Shown: positions 8,168 through 18,990, counted from the first letter of the stretch. The stretch is 34,631 nt of DNA from Flavobacteriales bacterium (GCA_016763995.1 JAESST010000020.1:1-34631); one strand, 5' to 3'. The notes: a model not told the origin generated them from the letters alone. Translations and numbers: made by a program.

Positions 8168-11100
8168 TTATTCAAATATTCGTATTCCTGTTCTACTTTC
8201 TTGAACTGTCTGTTTACCCCGTTCAGTTTCTTTAATGGTTCGAATCATATTTCCTTCTTCATCGTATTGATAAATAGTAGCAAAATTTCGATTGTCCAAG
8301 CTTGCCATAGGGCGTTGCTCCACAGCATCAATCACCTGGGCTTCCATCTCACTATCAAATGGGTGAACACGAATGTCATCGAAATAGGCATTAAAGCGAC
8401 CTGCTACTAGTCTAATCTCAGCTGATGTTCCCTCTGGAAAAGCTGCATCTATCTCAAATGTCAATTCGATCCGTTGCCAACCATCAATAATATTAGACCG
8501 TTTCTCAATCGTAGGGACGGCAGCTCCATTGATCCAAATTTGAATTCCTGCATTATAATTAATCAACTGATTAACTGGACTCTCTTCCTTTACCCATCCC
8601 ATAACGATGTAGGTATTGTTTGCTTCTGTATTTACAAATCGATGTGTTTCTACCTTGTCTCCAATCGATGGATAGAAAGGTTTTGTATGCACCGGAATAG
8701 GATCTTCTACACCATCCCAAATTTTTGATTGAAATGCAACTGACCGTTTAGGGGCCACATGAATACTGTATTTACCAGTATGAGACTCTACCGTCGTGGG
8801 TTCAACATTCTTCAACCTAAAATGATCGTTAAGGCATGAAAAAGGAATAAATAGAGGATCTTTTTCGTGTACAACTACATTTAACCCGTCTGACTTATAA
8901 TCTTCGAAGCCATCAAAACCTGATTCTTCATAGCGAGAATTAGAAACTGCTGCTTTGCCGTGTTGTCTATTATAGCCTACATAGCTAGCCGATTTAATTC
9001 CCAATGCATCTTCCGCCTCCAAGCCATTTCCAGAGTAATTATGCAAGGTAGATTTTCCTGTAAGAACCCAGTCTTGTAGAGGATCACTACTATTATAAGG
9101 AAGTCTAACTGGGTTATTAATGGCTAACCACTCTCCTCCTACATTTTTCCAAAAGGGTTGATAGGTCGTTAATAATCCATCTTTTCGAGCAACGCCAGTG
9201 CTGTAATCTCGATCATGATCAAATACATAACTGTGTTGCTGTTTCCATTGGCCCAACAAATTATATCGATATGGGTTAATGGGTAACACCTTATGTGCTC
9301 CTGCATCAAAGCATTCTCCTTCTAATTTTGCCTTATCATAAAAATCTGTTCCTGAAACATTCAATACTTGACTGTGCGCATACCCTACCTCATAAGGTGA
9401 ATTATTTACAGGATATGTATCTAAAGTAGTTACAGATGCCATTGGTGCTCCTGTAAAGTTTTTCTTACCTGGCAAGTATGTAAAAAACACCTGATTATAT
9501 GCAGGATCTGGTGCTAATACTACTCCATTTTCATCTACCAGAAAGTAGTCTTGAGTAGAACTCGACTCATTTTGAACTACGGAGTATTTCCCTACAAAAT
9601 CATAAGTAAATGATGAGCCATTGGGTATCCATCTTCCAACCAAAAGGACATCTCCAGGATGATAATATTGTTTTTCTCCAGAAGAAATCAGTCCATTGGA
9701 TTGCAAAATATTAAGTCGCTTTATGCCTACTGTTTCTGATGCTATTCCCATTCCAGAATAAGCCCAATGTGCTGGATAACTATAGTCATAAAGTTTTTGT
9801 CCTCCATTCCCGTTTACATCTGGAGATTCGGGTAGTATTTCAGTAGTAATTGGAGCTCCTGTTTTAGCATCGTACAATAAGTTGGTAGTGGCTTTATATC
9901 TTCCATTATCTTCTACCACAACTTTTTCCAGAATACCAGATTGGTATACAATTTTAGTGGTTAGCGAACTAAATACAGAAATTTCAGATGTATTCCCTCC
10001 AGGCCAAACGGATGGAATGATTGCAATTGGCGGAAAATTTATTTCAACATTTGCTCCAACTTTTACTGTAGAGTTGTTGTTTTCCGCTTTGTTCAAATGG
10101 GTCATGAGGTCAACGTTTACCCCCAACAATTGCAGATCTTTCGTTCCATCTTTATGAATAACAGGAACTGAACTATTTAAATTACCTGCAGCATCTTTTC
10201 TATAAAAATGTTCTTCTTTATAAATTAAGTTTCCATCTAAACTCCCTCCAACTGGAGTAGAATAAACATACTTTCCTTTGAACTTTCCATGCATGTCATT
10301 TGCAACAACAGCCATTCCATGAGAAATTCCAAATCTTCTTTTACTGAGTCCAATGGCTCCTAAAGCTCCAGGTTTTTTCAACTCTGTATCAGTGTCGGTA
10401 TAATCAAATCGTAAAGGAAAATCTTTTGCCGTATAATGGCTGAATTGGGTATATCCTGGTTTGTTTAAAGTCAAGCCAATGTAATCTATACTGGATACTT
10501 TTACTTCTGCATATCGAATATCTGTAGTAGCATAAATTTCTTCATTGATGGGTAACTCTGTATAAAAACGTTCACTAGGAACACTCTTGCCATCGTGTAT
10601 GTAAAAATGAGGGCGACGCATAGCATTTTCATCCGCTCCCGAGCCTAAAGGTTCGTAAGAAGTTACACCACTACTAATAATATTCTCTCTAGCATCAACA
10701 GTAGTATAATCATATTGAGTACCATAAACGGAACCATTCTCTCCGGCGACAAATTCATTCCAATTGTCATAAACCTTAACTGTTTTTACTCGGTGACCTC
10801 CTCCAATTTTTGAGCTATTGCCGCAACGCATGCGAACCCATCCTTTGGTTCCTACCGATCGGGAAGCGTAGCCAGTTTTCCACGTCATGTGATAAATGTT
10901 AGGATAACTCATGCTGTTTTTCTTGTGATTTTGGGAGGAATCAAAAATTTCACTCTCTTGTTCTCCTTCAACCAAATCATCAAATGTTCCACAGTTAATT
11001 TGGTTGTCTTTGTTGTAGATTTTTTGCAAATTATCTTCTGGAAACAGAACCAACGGTAGCGCTTCATTTATAACCTGCCATGCTTTTCTGCTAATCGGAT

Positions 11101-14100
11101 GTACTTTTTGTTTTGGTTTATTTTTGCCTGCATTAATCTGATCCGGCTTTAACTCAATAATCACTCTATCAAATAATGTTGTACTTCCTTGTTGCGCAAC
11201 CATTTGTACATCCTGAATAGAGGCATAGCCCTGAATATATTCGTAAGAAGCATCATCCTCAATACCCTTAAGGTGAGGTGCCAGATTTAACAAAGTATTA
11301 AAGTAGAGCAGGCTTTGATTTTCATCATCTACTAATTGCGTATAAGGTTTGATTTCCTTTTCAAATATTTGTTTCGCGTCACCAGCGCTTACGGCACTAA
11401 TAGCTTGATCCATTTCCACCAAAATGGCAAATCGATCATCATCTTTGCTATTATATAAATCAAAATCAAAATCATTAGCGGTTGGGAAAACCCCTGTCCC
11501 ATCTTCCCAGCCATGATAGCCCTTAATTCGATACATTCGAGTAGCTTCATGGTTTTGGACAAATTCGTAAGCATCGCTTTCGTACTCCACTTCCATTCTA
11601 CTGCCACTTGGTAAATCAATGGCCTTTAATTTCCAGGCTTGCACTTCCTCGTCTGCTGTTGATTTATCTTGTTGTGCGTAAGGATATTCGTTATTATCCA
11701 ATGAACTATTATGCACATGGCTTATGGTTTGGTCTACACCATTTACTCTATCTACCTTATAACTGCCCCATCTGTCTTTATGACTTAAATTATAAGAAGG
11801 GTTGTTAATGGCATTGTCAATTGCATAATTGGGATCAGACGGGTCTTCATTTATTCCATAATCAAATTTATAGCGATGTAATTTACCTTTTGGAGAATCA
11901 TAATTTTCAGAATAAACTTCTGTTAAGGTCAGCTTCCCTCCTCCATTTATATTATCTGGAGTCCCATTACACAAGTCATAACTATAATTAAAATTGACCG
12001 TTTTAATAGGATCTTCCCCAAGCTCTTTTCCTTTTCTAGTGAATAATTTTATTAGTTCTAATTTTCTGGTTTTGTTTGAACTTGAGATTCCACCATTTTC
12101 TCCTGCCACATCATAGCCATCTTTTCTAGTTCCATAAACAAACTCTGCAATCAAGTTCTTAGATTCAATGGAATGAACTAAATACGCATCTCGTTCTCCA
12201 TATTGATAACTGGCCATATCATCCAATTCATTCGATTTAAATCCTTCATTAAATGTTGCTTTATTTTTTTGATACGGATACCTCCATTGGGTTTTTCCTA
12301 AGCCTGAATAATTAAACTTTACGTAATCTCCCAAGTCATCAGGTGTTGGCCCATCGGTTCCCATATCGGAATAATTCGCAGATAACAGCTTTGTTAACAA
12401 ATAGGATGTTGCATGTGTAGGAACTTCATTCTTTAAGTAATAAAAATTATTGCCTCTTTTGTTGTTAATCGAATTATCTTTATTGGTAACAGGATCGTAT
12501 TCAACCAATCCCATTCCATCAATCGTACGACTTAAGTTCATTGTACCTGTTGGATTGTAATTGTTGTACGTAGACATATTAAAGGATATCTGGTTAGTCG
12601 TATTCATGACCGGAATCCCATACACTTCTCTAGCTCCCCCTGCCCTTAAAACAGAAATCTCGCCAATGTGTCGACTGGGGTAGTTTGTAGCGTTTCGATC
12701 TATCGTTATCAGACTATTATAGCCATTCAATGCATCATAATTGTGATTATTTTCTGGGTATATGATAAAGGCATCTTGATTGATATTATTTAAATCTGCA
12801 TTGCTCAAGTGTTGAAAGACTACATTACGGTCTCTCCGCTCATGTTGATAATGACTATTGTTTGTAACATCATAGGTAGTCACATCATTTTTTTTCGTAG
12901 CTAAAAACCCGTCTCCTTTAATCTTGCCATTATTTTTATAGATTCCTTGATGCAATGCCTCATTGCCATAAAGAGCATTATATTGATTGGAATTAATGGT
13001 AGATCTATTGTTTACCTTTTGAAAAGTGAACTTTTCATAGTATGCATCATTATTGGGGTTAGTAGTAGAATATTTAAACTTATTTTCTTCACTAAAAGGA
13101 TTGTCTGCAGTCCATTCTCCTGTAGTTCTGTTGTTCCAACTGTAACTTAAGTTGACCCCAATATCAACTCCACTGCCCACACCTACTTCTCCAGAAATAG
13201 AGGGCGCTCGACCTTTACTAATGGCTTGAGGATCCCTCACATAGCCTGCATCGTTCCGTATCGCACGAAACATATCACCAGTGGTACTCGAAGTAAAATA
13301 ATCGTAAGTAGGAATTGGAGTATTTATCTTTTCCACCTCTTCGTGGATAGAAGGTAGAGAAAGGTTAGAATCTTGTAATGCTCCTGGGTCCCCATAGGCT
13401 TTTTCCAAGTTTAAATATCCATAGGCTTTTTCTTCTTTAACTGTTTCTGCCAAACAACTTTGATACTTAGAACGGGCATAGCGAATGTGCGGAAAAACAG
13501 TCCAAAATTCCAAGCCTAAATCTATGTCAAAAGAAAAGGCTTTGTTGGTAAAATCGAAATTAGCTGTTGGGGTGTAAGATGTTCCAGAAAAAGGAAAAGA
13601 ACCTCCTAAGCCAGCTTTTGTACCAAAAGCCCTTTTTGTCTCCTTATTGGTCCATGTTTTGCTCCAACCAAAATCAGTACTCAAACTACTACCATGAAGC
13701 GTATTGTGACTTAAACCCATTCCTGCACTAAAAGTTCCAGGTTTTGCCCATCCCAATGCCAAATTGGCCCCTATATTAGAGGAAAGCCCTGAACGGGATG
13801 AGGAAGTTAAACCTGCACCAAGTCCAAAAGAGTTGGAACTTTCAAACAATCCTGTATCATATGTTTTTTTCGTTTTGTTATAACTTGCATTTAATCCGAA
13901 AGCCACTTCGTTACCTGTATAATTATTGAATGTAGTGCTAAAACTTAATGTGGCAGATCCATTTTGTTGTGTTGTATTTCCATTTGTAAAACTTGCAGAC
14001 CCAGTAGTCTGATTTACACTTACTCCTCCACCGTCAAACTGTTGTACTTCATTTCCCTTACTATCTATTTCTTTTCCAACCAACTCTCCGGTCAAAGAAT

Positions 14101-14485
14101 AGGTATTAGTAATACTCAAATTAGGTCGAAGATTCATGGTCGTTTTAATCTTATCTCCATTAAAATCGTCAGGCAAGCCTCTAACTGTTCTATTGATTGC
14201 TCCTGTAGAAATATTCCACCCTAAACCCACAATAGAAGCATCTTGTTCCATAGTCACATCTGCATTATAACTTAAGGTAATAGGATAACCCCCTACATCT
14301 AATAAAGGAATGCTATAAGAAAAATCACCCGTGGAAACATTTACCATTTCACTAGACTCTGTGCTTACTAAATTGGGGTCAATTGGCCCTCCTCCTGCAA
14401 ATACGAAACTGGGTGCAAACATTGTTGGTACAAGCATCATAGCAACTACACGAACATAAAGCGATTTTCTAATTTGTATAATCAT
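8168..14485 (-). CDS. Giant secreted SpvB/RHS-family protein (2105 aa)
   Basis: Signal peptide (MIIQIRKSLYVRVVAMMLVPTMFAPSFVFA), N-terminal VNVSTGDFSYSIPLLDVGGYPITLSYNADVTMEQDASIVGLGWNISTGAINRTVRGLPDDFNGD, C-terminal carbohydrate-binding-like domain, then YFDDIRVHPFDSEMEAQV...MASLDNRNFATIYQYDEEGNMIRTIKETERGKQTVQESR. Confidence 0.85.
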   Translation of the reverse strand: MIIQIRKSLYVRVVAMMLVPTMFAPSFVFAGGGPIDPNLVSTESSEMVNVSTGDFSYSIPLLDVGGYPITLSYNADVTMEQDASIVGLGWNISTGAINRTVRGLPDDFNGDKIKTTMNLRPNLSITNTYSLTGELVGKEIDSKGNEVQQFDGGGVSVNQTTGSASFTNGNTTQQNGSATLSFSTTFNNYTGNEVAFGLNASYNKTKKTYDTGLFESSNSFGLGAGLTSSSRSGLSSNIGANLALGWAKPGTFSAGMGLSHNTLHGSSLSTDFGWSKTWTNKETKRAFGTKAGLGGSFPFSGTSYTPTANFDFTNKAFSFDIDLGLEFWTVFPHIRYARSKYQSCLAETVKEEKAYGYLNLEKAYGDPGALQDSNLSLPSIHEEVEKINTPIPTYDYFTSSTTGDMFRAIRNDAGYVRDPQAISKGRAPSISGEVGVGSGVDIGVNLSYSWNNRTTGEWTADNPFSEENKFKYSTTNPNNDAYYEKFTFQKVNNRSTINSNQYNALYGNEALHQGIYKNNGKIKGDGFLATKKNDVTTYDVTNNSHYQHERRDRNVVFQHLSNADLNNINQDAFIIYPENNHNYDALNGYNSLITIDRNATNYPSRHIGEISVLRAGGAREVYGIPVMNTTNQISFNMSTYNNYNPTGTMNLSRTIDGMGLVEYDPVTNKDNSINNKRGNNFYYLKNEVPTHATSYLLTKLLSANYSDMGTDGPTPDDLGDYVKFNYSGLGKTQWRYPYQKNKATFNEGFKSNELDDMASYQYGERDAYLVHSIESKNLIAEFVYGTRKDGYDVAGENGGISSSNKTRKLELIKLFTRKGKELGEDPIKTVNFNYSYDLCNGTPDNINGGGKLTLTEVYSENYDSPKGKLHRYKFDYGINEDPSDPNYAIDNAINNPSYNLSHKDRWGSYKVDRVNGVDQTISHVHNSSLDNNEYPYAQQDKSTADEEVQAWKLKAIDLPSGSRMEVEYESDAYEFVQNHEATRMYRIKGYHGWEDGTGVFPTANDFDFDLYNSKDDDRFAILVEMDQAISAVSAGDAKQIFEKEIKPYTQLVDDENQSLLYFNTLLNLAPHLKGIEDDASYEYIQGYASIQDVQMVAQQGSTTLFDRVIIELKPDQINAGKNKPKQKVHPISRKAWQVINEALPLVLFPEDNLQKIYNKDNQINCGTFDDLVEGEQESEIFDSSQNHKKNSMSYPNIYHMTWKTGYASRSVGTKGWVRMRCGNSSKIGGGHRVKTVKVYDNWNEFVAGENGSVYGTQYDYTTVDARENIISSGVTSYEPLGSGADENAMRRPHFYIHDGKSVPSERFYTELPINEEIYATTDIRYAEVKVSSIDYIGLTLNKPGYTQFSHYTAKDFPLRFDYTDTDTELKKPGALGAIGLSKRRFGISHGMAVVANDMHGKFKGKYVYSTPVGGSLDGNLIYKEEHFYRKDAAGNLNSSVPVIHKDGTKDLQLLGVNVDLMTHLNKAENNNSTVKVGANVEINFPPIAIIPSVWPGGNTSEISVFSSLTTKIVYQSGILEKVVVEDNGRYKATTNLLYDAKTGAPITTEILPESPDVNGNGGQKLYDYSYPAHWAYSGMGIASETVGIKRLNILQSNGLISSGEKQYYHPGDVLLVGRWIPNGSSFTYDFVGKYSVVQNESSSTQDYFLVDENGVVLAPDPAYNQVFFTYLPGKKNFTGAPMASVTTLDTYPVNNSPYEVGYAHSQVLNVSGTDFYDKAKLEGECFDAGAHKVLPINPYRYNLLGQWKQQHSYVFDHDRDYSTGVARKDGLLTTYQPFWKNVGGEWLAINNPVRLPYNSSDPLQDWVLTGKSTLHNYSGNGLEAEDALGIKSASYVGYNRQHGKAAVSNSRYEESGFDGFEDYKSDGLNVVVHEKDPLFIPFSCLNDHFRLKNVEPTTVESHTGKYSIHVAPKRSVAFQSKIWDGVEDPIPVHTKPFYPSIGDKVETHRFVNTEANNTYIVMGWVKEESPVNQLINYNAGIQIWINGAAVPTIEKRSNIIDGWQRIELTFEIDAAFPEGTSAEIRLVAGRFNAYFDDIRVHPFDSEMEAQVIDAVEQRPMASLDNRNFATIYQYDEEGNMIRTIKETERGKQTVQESRTGIRIFE

Positions 14486-14956
14486 AGTTCTATTTTATTA
14501 AGTGTTATTTAAAATTGAGATGGGAATCCCCCTCTTCTATTCAAGTTGCAAAAAGGAATAAAAACCTAACCGTTATTTTTTTAATAATACTTTCTACATT
14601 TTCACTTTTCTTTTAAAGCCTAATTATAAGCAAGATAGCAGCAATGATTTTTAATGGAACATTAAAGAATTAACAAGTAAAACACTGGAATTGAAGCTAT
14701 AGACAGGCATCATTAGCTCAATGAAATAGCTCTCATCTCCTTGTACAATTCAGTTTATTCGGAACAACATAAAATTGATAATGGAAAACATCAACCTACA
14801 CTCTTGCATTTATTTACTATAACTACTTGATAAAAATCCAATTGATTTTATCAATTTTATAGGAGTCTAATATTCTACCCTCTTTTTCGTTTCTGCACTT
14901 AGCTCGATCCTAATTCGAAAAAATTACTTGGTCTGGATTGTTATATTTACCACCTT

Positions 14957-15550
14957 ATGTGCAACTACAAAGACAGCAATAACATCATCATTGATCATCT
15001 AAAAAAAGGAGGGTTGCTAGAATCGAACGCAATTGCCACACTCATTAAACAAAATGAAATTAAGATTATAGTTTTGGTAAGAAAATACAACGGAAGTATG
15101 GCTGAAGCCCAAGATGTTTTTATTGAAGGAATAACTGAAGTTGTTTTTAATATAAAAAACAATCGATTCCGGAATGATTCTCCTTTATCGACCTATCTAT
15201 ATAAAATTTGTCGCTTAATCTGGTTTCAAAAATTTCGTTCTAAAAAGGTAAGTCATTTTAATCAAGAGATATCTGATAAGGATACCTTATCCATTCAACT
15301 TAACTTAGAATATTCTAATCAAAAAGAGGTATTAAATTCTGTACTAAGTCAGATTGGAGAAAATTGTAAGAGAGTATTAACTTTTTGGTCAGAAGGATTT
15401 AGCATGAAAGAAATACAAAAAAAAATGGAATATGCAAGTGCTCAAGTAGCTATGAACAAGAAAAATAAGTGTTTAACAACATTACGAGAACTTATAAAAA
15501 ACAATACTGAACTAAAACAAACTATGGAGGAGTTGAGAGATGGAAAATAA
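14957..15550 (+). CDS. ECF-type RNA polymerase sigma-70 factor
   Basis: AEAQDVFIEGITEVVFNIKNNRFRNDSPLSTYLYKICRLIWFQKFRSKK (sigma-70 region 2) and CKRVLTFWSEGFSMKEIQKKMEYASAQVAMNKKNKCLTTLRELI (region 4 HTH). Confidence 0.85.
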   Translation: MCNYKDSNNIIIDHLKKGGLLESNAIATLIKQNEIKIIVLVRKYNGSMAEAQDVFIEGITEVVFNIKNNRFRNDSPLSTYLYKICRLIWFQKFRSKKVSHFNQEISDKDTLSIQLNLEYSNQKEVLNSVLSQIGENCKRVLTFWSEGFSMKEIQKKMEYASAQVAMNKKNKCLTTLRELIKNNTELKQTMEELRDGK

Positions 15551-16244
15551 ATTCGAACAATTCCTTAGAAAAACACTTTCAAAAGAAGAATCGCAAAAGC
15601 TTTTAGAAGACATAGAGAATGACCCTATTCTAAAAAAAGAATTTGAAGAATATCGAGATACCTGGGATATGATCAAGGTTTTAGAACGAAGGAAGCTAAA
15701 AGAAAAAGTAAGTAAAATAGCAAAAAACAACGCAACGTCTCAAATCAAAAACAACCGATGGCTCTGGTACTCCGCTGCTTCCGTTCTAATTATGGTGCTT
15801 TCTTATTGGGCTTTTCAACAGAATGTTTCCGGGGAGCAAATGGCTCAAACTTATTTTAAGCCCTACCCTGACAAATACACATCTATGGGGCAAAATGTTA
15901 ATCCGTTATCTAAAGCCATGTCCGCATATAACAAAGAAAACTATCAAGAAGCGGAAGAGTTATTTAGTCAACTTCCAAAAGAATTTCTCAACGATGTTGA
16001 ATTGTATAGAGGAATTTGTTGGTATCAAATCGGTGAGAAAGAGAAGGCGAAAGCTATTTTCAGAAAACTTAATCAGGATTCCATAAATGCATATATAGGT
16101 CCTACTCTCTGGTATCTATCCATAACGCATCTTGCCTTAAATGAAAAGGATTCAGCTATCACGATTTTACGTCAGATAAAAGATGATCCAATGATCACTT
16201 TCCATAAGGAAGATGCTATAGAAATTATTGAGAAGCTACAATAA
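15540..16244 (+). CDS. Putative anti-sigma factor: cytoplasmic N-terminus, one TM helix, extracytoplasmic TPR repeats
   Basis: Overlaps the sigma ORF by 11 nt; one hydrophobic helix (WLWYSAASVLIMVLSYWAF) then TPR-like repeats (AMSAYNKENYQEAEELFSQLP, YRGICWYQIGEKEKAKAIFRKL, LWYLSITHLALNEKDSAITILRQI). Confidence 0.7.
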   Translation: MENKFEQFLRKTLSKEESQKLLEDIENDPILKKEFEEYRDTWDMIKVLERRKLKEKVSKIAKNNATSQIKNNRWLWYSAASVLIMVLSYWAFQQNVSGEQMAQTYFKPYPDKYTSMGQNVNPLSKAMSAYNKENYQEAEELFSQLPKEFLNDVELYRGICWYQIGEKEKAKAIFRKLNQDSINAYIGPTLWYLSITHLALNEKDSAITILRQIKDDPMITFHKEDAIEIIEKLQ

Positions 16245-16458
16245 TGAATAGATAGTTATATAAGCTAAACCCTTTATTTACAAAGTTGCAAAGAAATCCG
16301 AATGACAGTGGAGTTTGCTGCTTTTTTAAAAGTATTTAATCGATACTTAAGATTTAGATTGTAATCTAATAGAAGGATTATGTAAAATATCCATCCAGCA
16401 TTATTATTAAATAAAATTATGTTGACTCTCTTAATGAAATCCCGATTACTTTTGAAGC

Positions 16459-17028
16459 ATGTCTGACATTCTCCTAATCGATAATTACGATTCATTTACC
16501 TACAACCTTTATCATTACTTAGAAGAGATGAATGAAGGAAAGGTTGTGGTGATGCGAAATGATGAGATTAATTTTGAACAAGCAGAAAGCTTTCAGAAAG
16601 TGGTGATTTCTCCAGGACCTGGACTTCCCTCTCAAGCAGGAGATTTAATGAAATTTTTAAATCAATTTATTTTGGAAAAAGAGATTTTAGGGATTTGTTT
16701 AGGTCAGCAAGCTATTGCAGAGCATTTTGGAATGCGATTAAAGAATTTAGAAGAAGTGATTCATGGTCAGGCAAAACAAATTCGGGTTTTATCAAAGAAA
16801 GAAAGGCTTTTTTCTGGTTTGCCTAGTGTGTTAAAAGTTGGACGTTATCATTCTTGGGTCATTGACCCTAAAAACATAACAGAAAACATTATAATAACTT
16901 CTCAAGATGATGATGGGAACATCATGTCAATTGCCCACGAATCATTACCGATTAAAGCAGTTCAATTTCATCCAGAAAGTGTATTGACAGAGTTTGGAAA
17001 GGAGATGATAGCAAACTGGTTGTCTTAA
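16459..17028 (+). CDS. pabA: Aminodeoxychorismate/anthranilate synthase glutamine amidotransferase component II
   Basis: MSDILLIDNYDSFTYNL, ISPGPGLP, GICLGQQAIAEHFG (catalytic Cys), VQFHPES. pabA and trpG cannot be separated without context. Confidence 0.9.
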   Translation: MSDILLIDNYDSFTYNLYHYLEEMNEGKVVVMRNDEINFEQAESFQKVVISPGPGLPSQAGDLMKFLNQFILEKEILGICLGQQAIAEHFGMRLKNLEEVIHGQAKQIRVLSKKERLFSGLPSVLKVGRYHSWVIDPKNITENIIITSQDDDGNIMSIAHESLPIKAVQFHPESVLTEFGKEMIANWLS

Positions 17029-17034
17029 ACGAAA

Positions 17035-17068
17035 ACAGCCCTTAAACAATCGATTGCTTAAGGGCTGT
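17035..17068. terminator. Bidirectional intrinsic terminator between convergent genes
   Basis: ACAGCCCTTAA(a)CAATCGATTG(c)TTAAGGGCTGT: 11-bp stem plus inner 10-bp palindrome, between convergent pabA/trpG and ALDH genes. Confidence 0.8.
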
Positions 17069-17088
17069 AATTTATCGTTGATTAGTAC

Positions 17089-18615
17089 TTACAATTCAAA
17101 CTTAATTCCTTGAGCTAAAGGTAAATCAGAACCATAATTGATCGTATTTGTTAGTCTTCTCATATATACTTTCCAAGCATCAGAGCCAGATTCACGACCT
17201 CCGCCAGTTTCTTTTTCACCACCAAAAGCACCACCGATTTCTGCACCCGAAGTACCAATATTTACGTTTGCAATTCCACAATCTGAACCTTCAGTTGAAA
17301 GGAAATATTCCATTTGTCTCATGTCGGTTGTCATTACGGCAGAAGAGAGTCCTTGAACAACACCATTTTGCATTCCAATTGCCTCTTCTAATTCACTGTA
17401 TCTCATTAAATAGAGAATAGGAGCAAATGTTTCATGTTGAACAATCTCCCAATCGTTTTGAACCTCAGCAATAGCAGGTTTCACATAACATCCAGACTCA
17501 TATCCTTCGCCATCTAAAACACCACCCTTTACTAAAATTGTACCACCAGCAGCTTTTACTTTTTCTAACGCATCAGTATAAGCAGCAACAGCATCTGTAT
17601 CGATTAATGGACCAACATGATTGTTTTCATCCAAAGGATCTCCAATTCTAATTTGTCCGTATGCACTGACCAAGTTATCCTTTACTGTATCGTAAATACT
17701 ATCGTGAATAATTAACCTTCTAGTTGAAGTACAACGTTGACCACATGTTCCAACTGCTCCGAACACTAAGGCAGGAATCGACATTTTTAAATCCGTAGAT
17801 TCAGTTAAAATTACTGCATTGTTTCCTCCTAATTCTAACAATGACCTCCCTAAACGTGCTGCAACTGCTTGTGCAACGATTTTACCCATTCTGATAGATC
17901 CTGTCGCAGAAACTAAAGGAATTCTCTTATCATTAGTCATCAATTCACCGATTTTGTAATCGCCATTAATTAAACAGCTAATTCCTTCAGGTAAATTGTT
18001 TTCTTTTAATATTTCAGCAATAAGGTTTTGACAAGCTACTCCGCACATTGGAGCCTTTTCAGACGGCTTCCAAACACAAACATCACCAGAAATCCAAGCT
18101 AGGGCCGTGTTCCAACACCAAACTGCAACAGGGAAGTTAAAAGCTGAGATAATTCCAACTATTCCTAACGGATGATACTGCTCATACATTCTATGCTTAG
18201 GACGTTCAGAGTGCATGGTTAAACCATGAAGCTGACGAGAAAGTCCTACAGCAAAATCACAGATATCGATCATTTCCTGAACTTCTCCTAAACCTTCTTG
18301 ATAAGATTTTCCCATTTCATAAGAAACAAGCATTCCCAAGTCTTCTTTCTTCTCTCTTAGTTTTTCACCAAATTGTCTTACAATTTCTCCACGTAAAGGA
18401 GCTGGCTTTTTTCTCCATTCTATAAAAGCAGAAGCTGCGGTTTGTACTACTTCTTCATATTGTTCAGGAGATGTAGAAGCTACATTTCCAATTAATTTTC
18501 CGTCTACCGGAGAATAAGAAGCAATGTCAAAAGAATTAGCATCAAAAGCAACACTGCCAGTTGATGTTCCTTTATTGTTTTCGGCTAGGCCAAGTGAAGT
18601 TAAGAAGTCTTTCAT
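17089..18615 (-). CDS. Aldehyde dehydrogenase, ALDH7/antiquitin-like (alpha-aminoadipic semialdehyde / piperideine-6-carboxylate dehydrogenase)
   Basis: GIISAFNFPVAVWCWNTALAWISGDVCVWKPSEKAP, LLELGGNN, GTCGQRCTSTRR catalytic Cys region, GGEKETGGGRESGSDAWKVYMRR. Confidence 0.88.
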   Translation of the reverse strand: MKDFLTSLGLAENNKGTSTGSVAFDANSFDIASYSPVDGKLIGNVASTSPEQYEEVVQTAASAFIEWRKKPAPLRGEIVRQFGEKLREKKEDLGMLVSYEMGKSYQEGLGEVQEMIDICDFAVGLSRQLHGLTMHSERPKHRMYEQYHPLGIVGIISAFNFPVAVWCWNTALAWISGDVCVWKPSEKAPMCGVACQNLIAEILKENNLPEGISCLINGDYKIGELMTNDKRIPLVSATGSIRMGKIVAQAVAARLGRSLLELGGNNAVILTESTDLKMSIPALVFGAVGTCGQRCTSTRRLIIHDSIYDTVKDNLVSAYGQIRIGDPLDENNHVGPLIDTDAVAAYTDALEKVKAAGGTILVKGGVLDGEGYESGCYVKPAIAEVQNDWEIVQHETFAPILYLMRYSELEEAIGMQNGVVQGLSSAVMTTDMRQMEYFLSTEGSDCGIANVNIGTSGAEIGGAFGGEKETGGGRESGSDAWKVYMRRLTNTINYGSDLPLAQGIKFEL

Positions 18616-18990
18616 TTTTTCATTTTTTTCAGTGCAAAAATAGGCTTATCAAACCACTTTTTTAAACTGAATAAGGAAGATATTTGAAGGGATTAAAGAG
18701 AGCTCTATAAGAAAGGAACGAAAAGAAAGTATATTCAGTTGCATCAAAAAATCCAGAGACGAATACCTTAACTCCCTCCTCTTATTTCGAATAAATCGAG
18801 ACAACTCTAAATGATACGATCGAATATGTCTAATAGAAACGTGTTTTCAATTAAAAAGAATAGAGTTTTTCTACAGATGAAACTTTATACTTGTTCGAAT
18901 AGATATAACTGTTACAGAAAGAATAACTGAAAAGTAGCACTACAATTGAAATAGTCAACAGAGTATTTTTGGGTATTTCTACTGTTTTGC

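Noticed and set aside
6710-14224. Small ORFs within the 585-aa and 2105-aa genes (6710, 6717, 8201, 8474, 9882, 11389, 11608, 12947, 13964)
   Set aside because: Overlap strongly coding giant ORFs on the other strand or frame; compositions look non-protein-like.
16274-16495. Minus-strand 73-aa ORF overlapping the pabA start
   Set aside because: AT-rich intergenic ORF overlapping the start of a confident gene; no domain.
17138-17420. Plus-strand ORFs 17138..17356 and 17148..17420
   Set aside because: Antisense to a well-supported aldehyde dehydrogenase gene.
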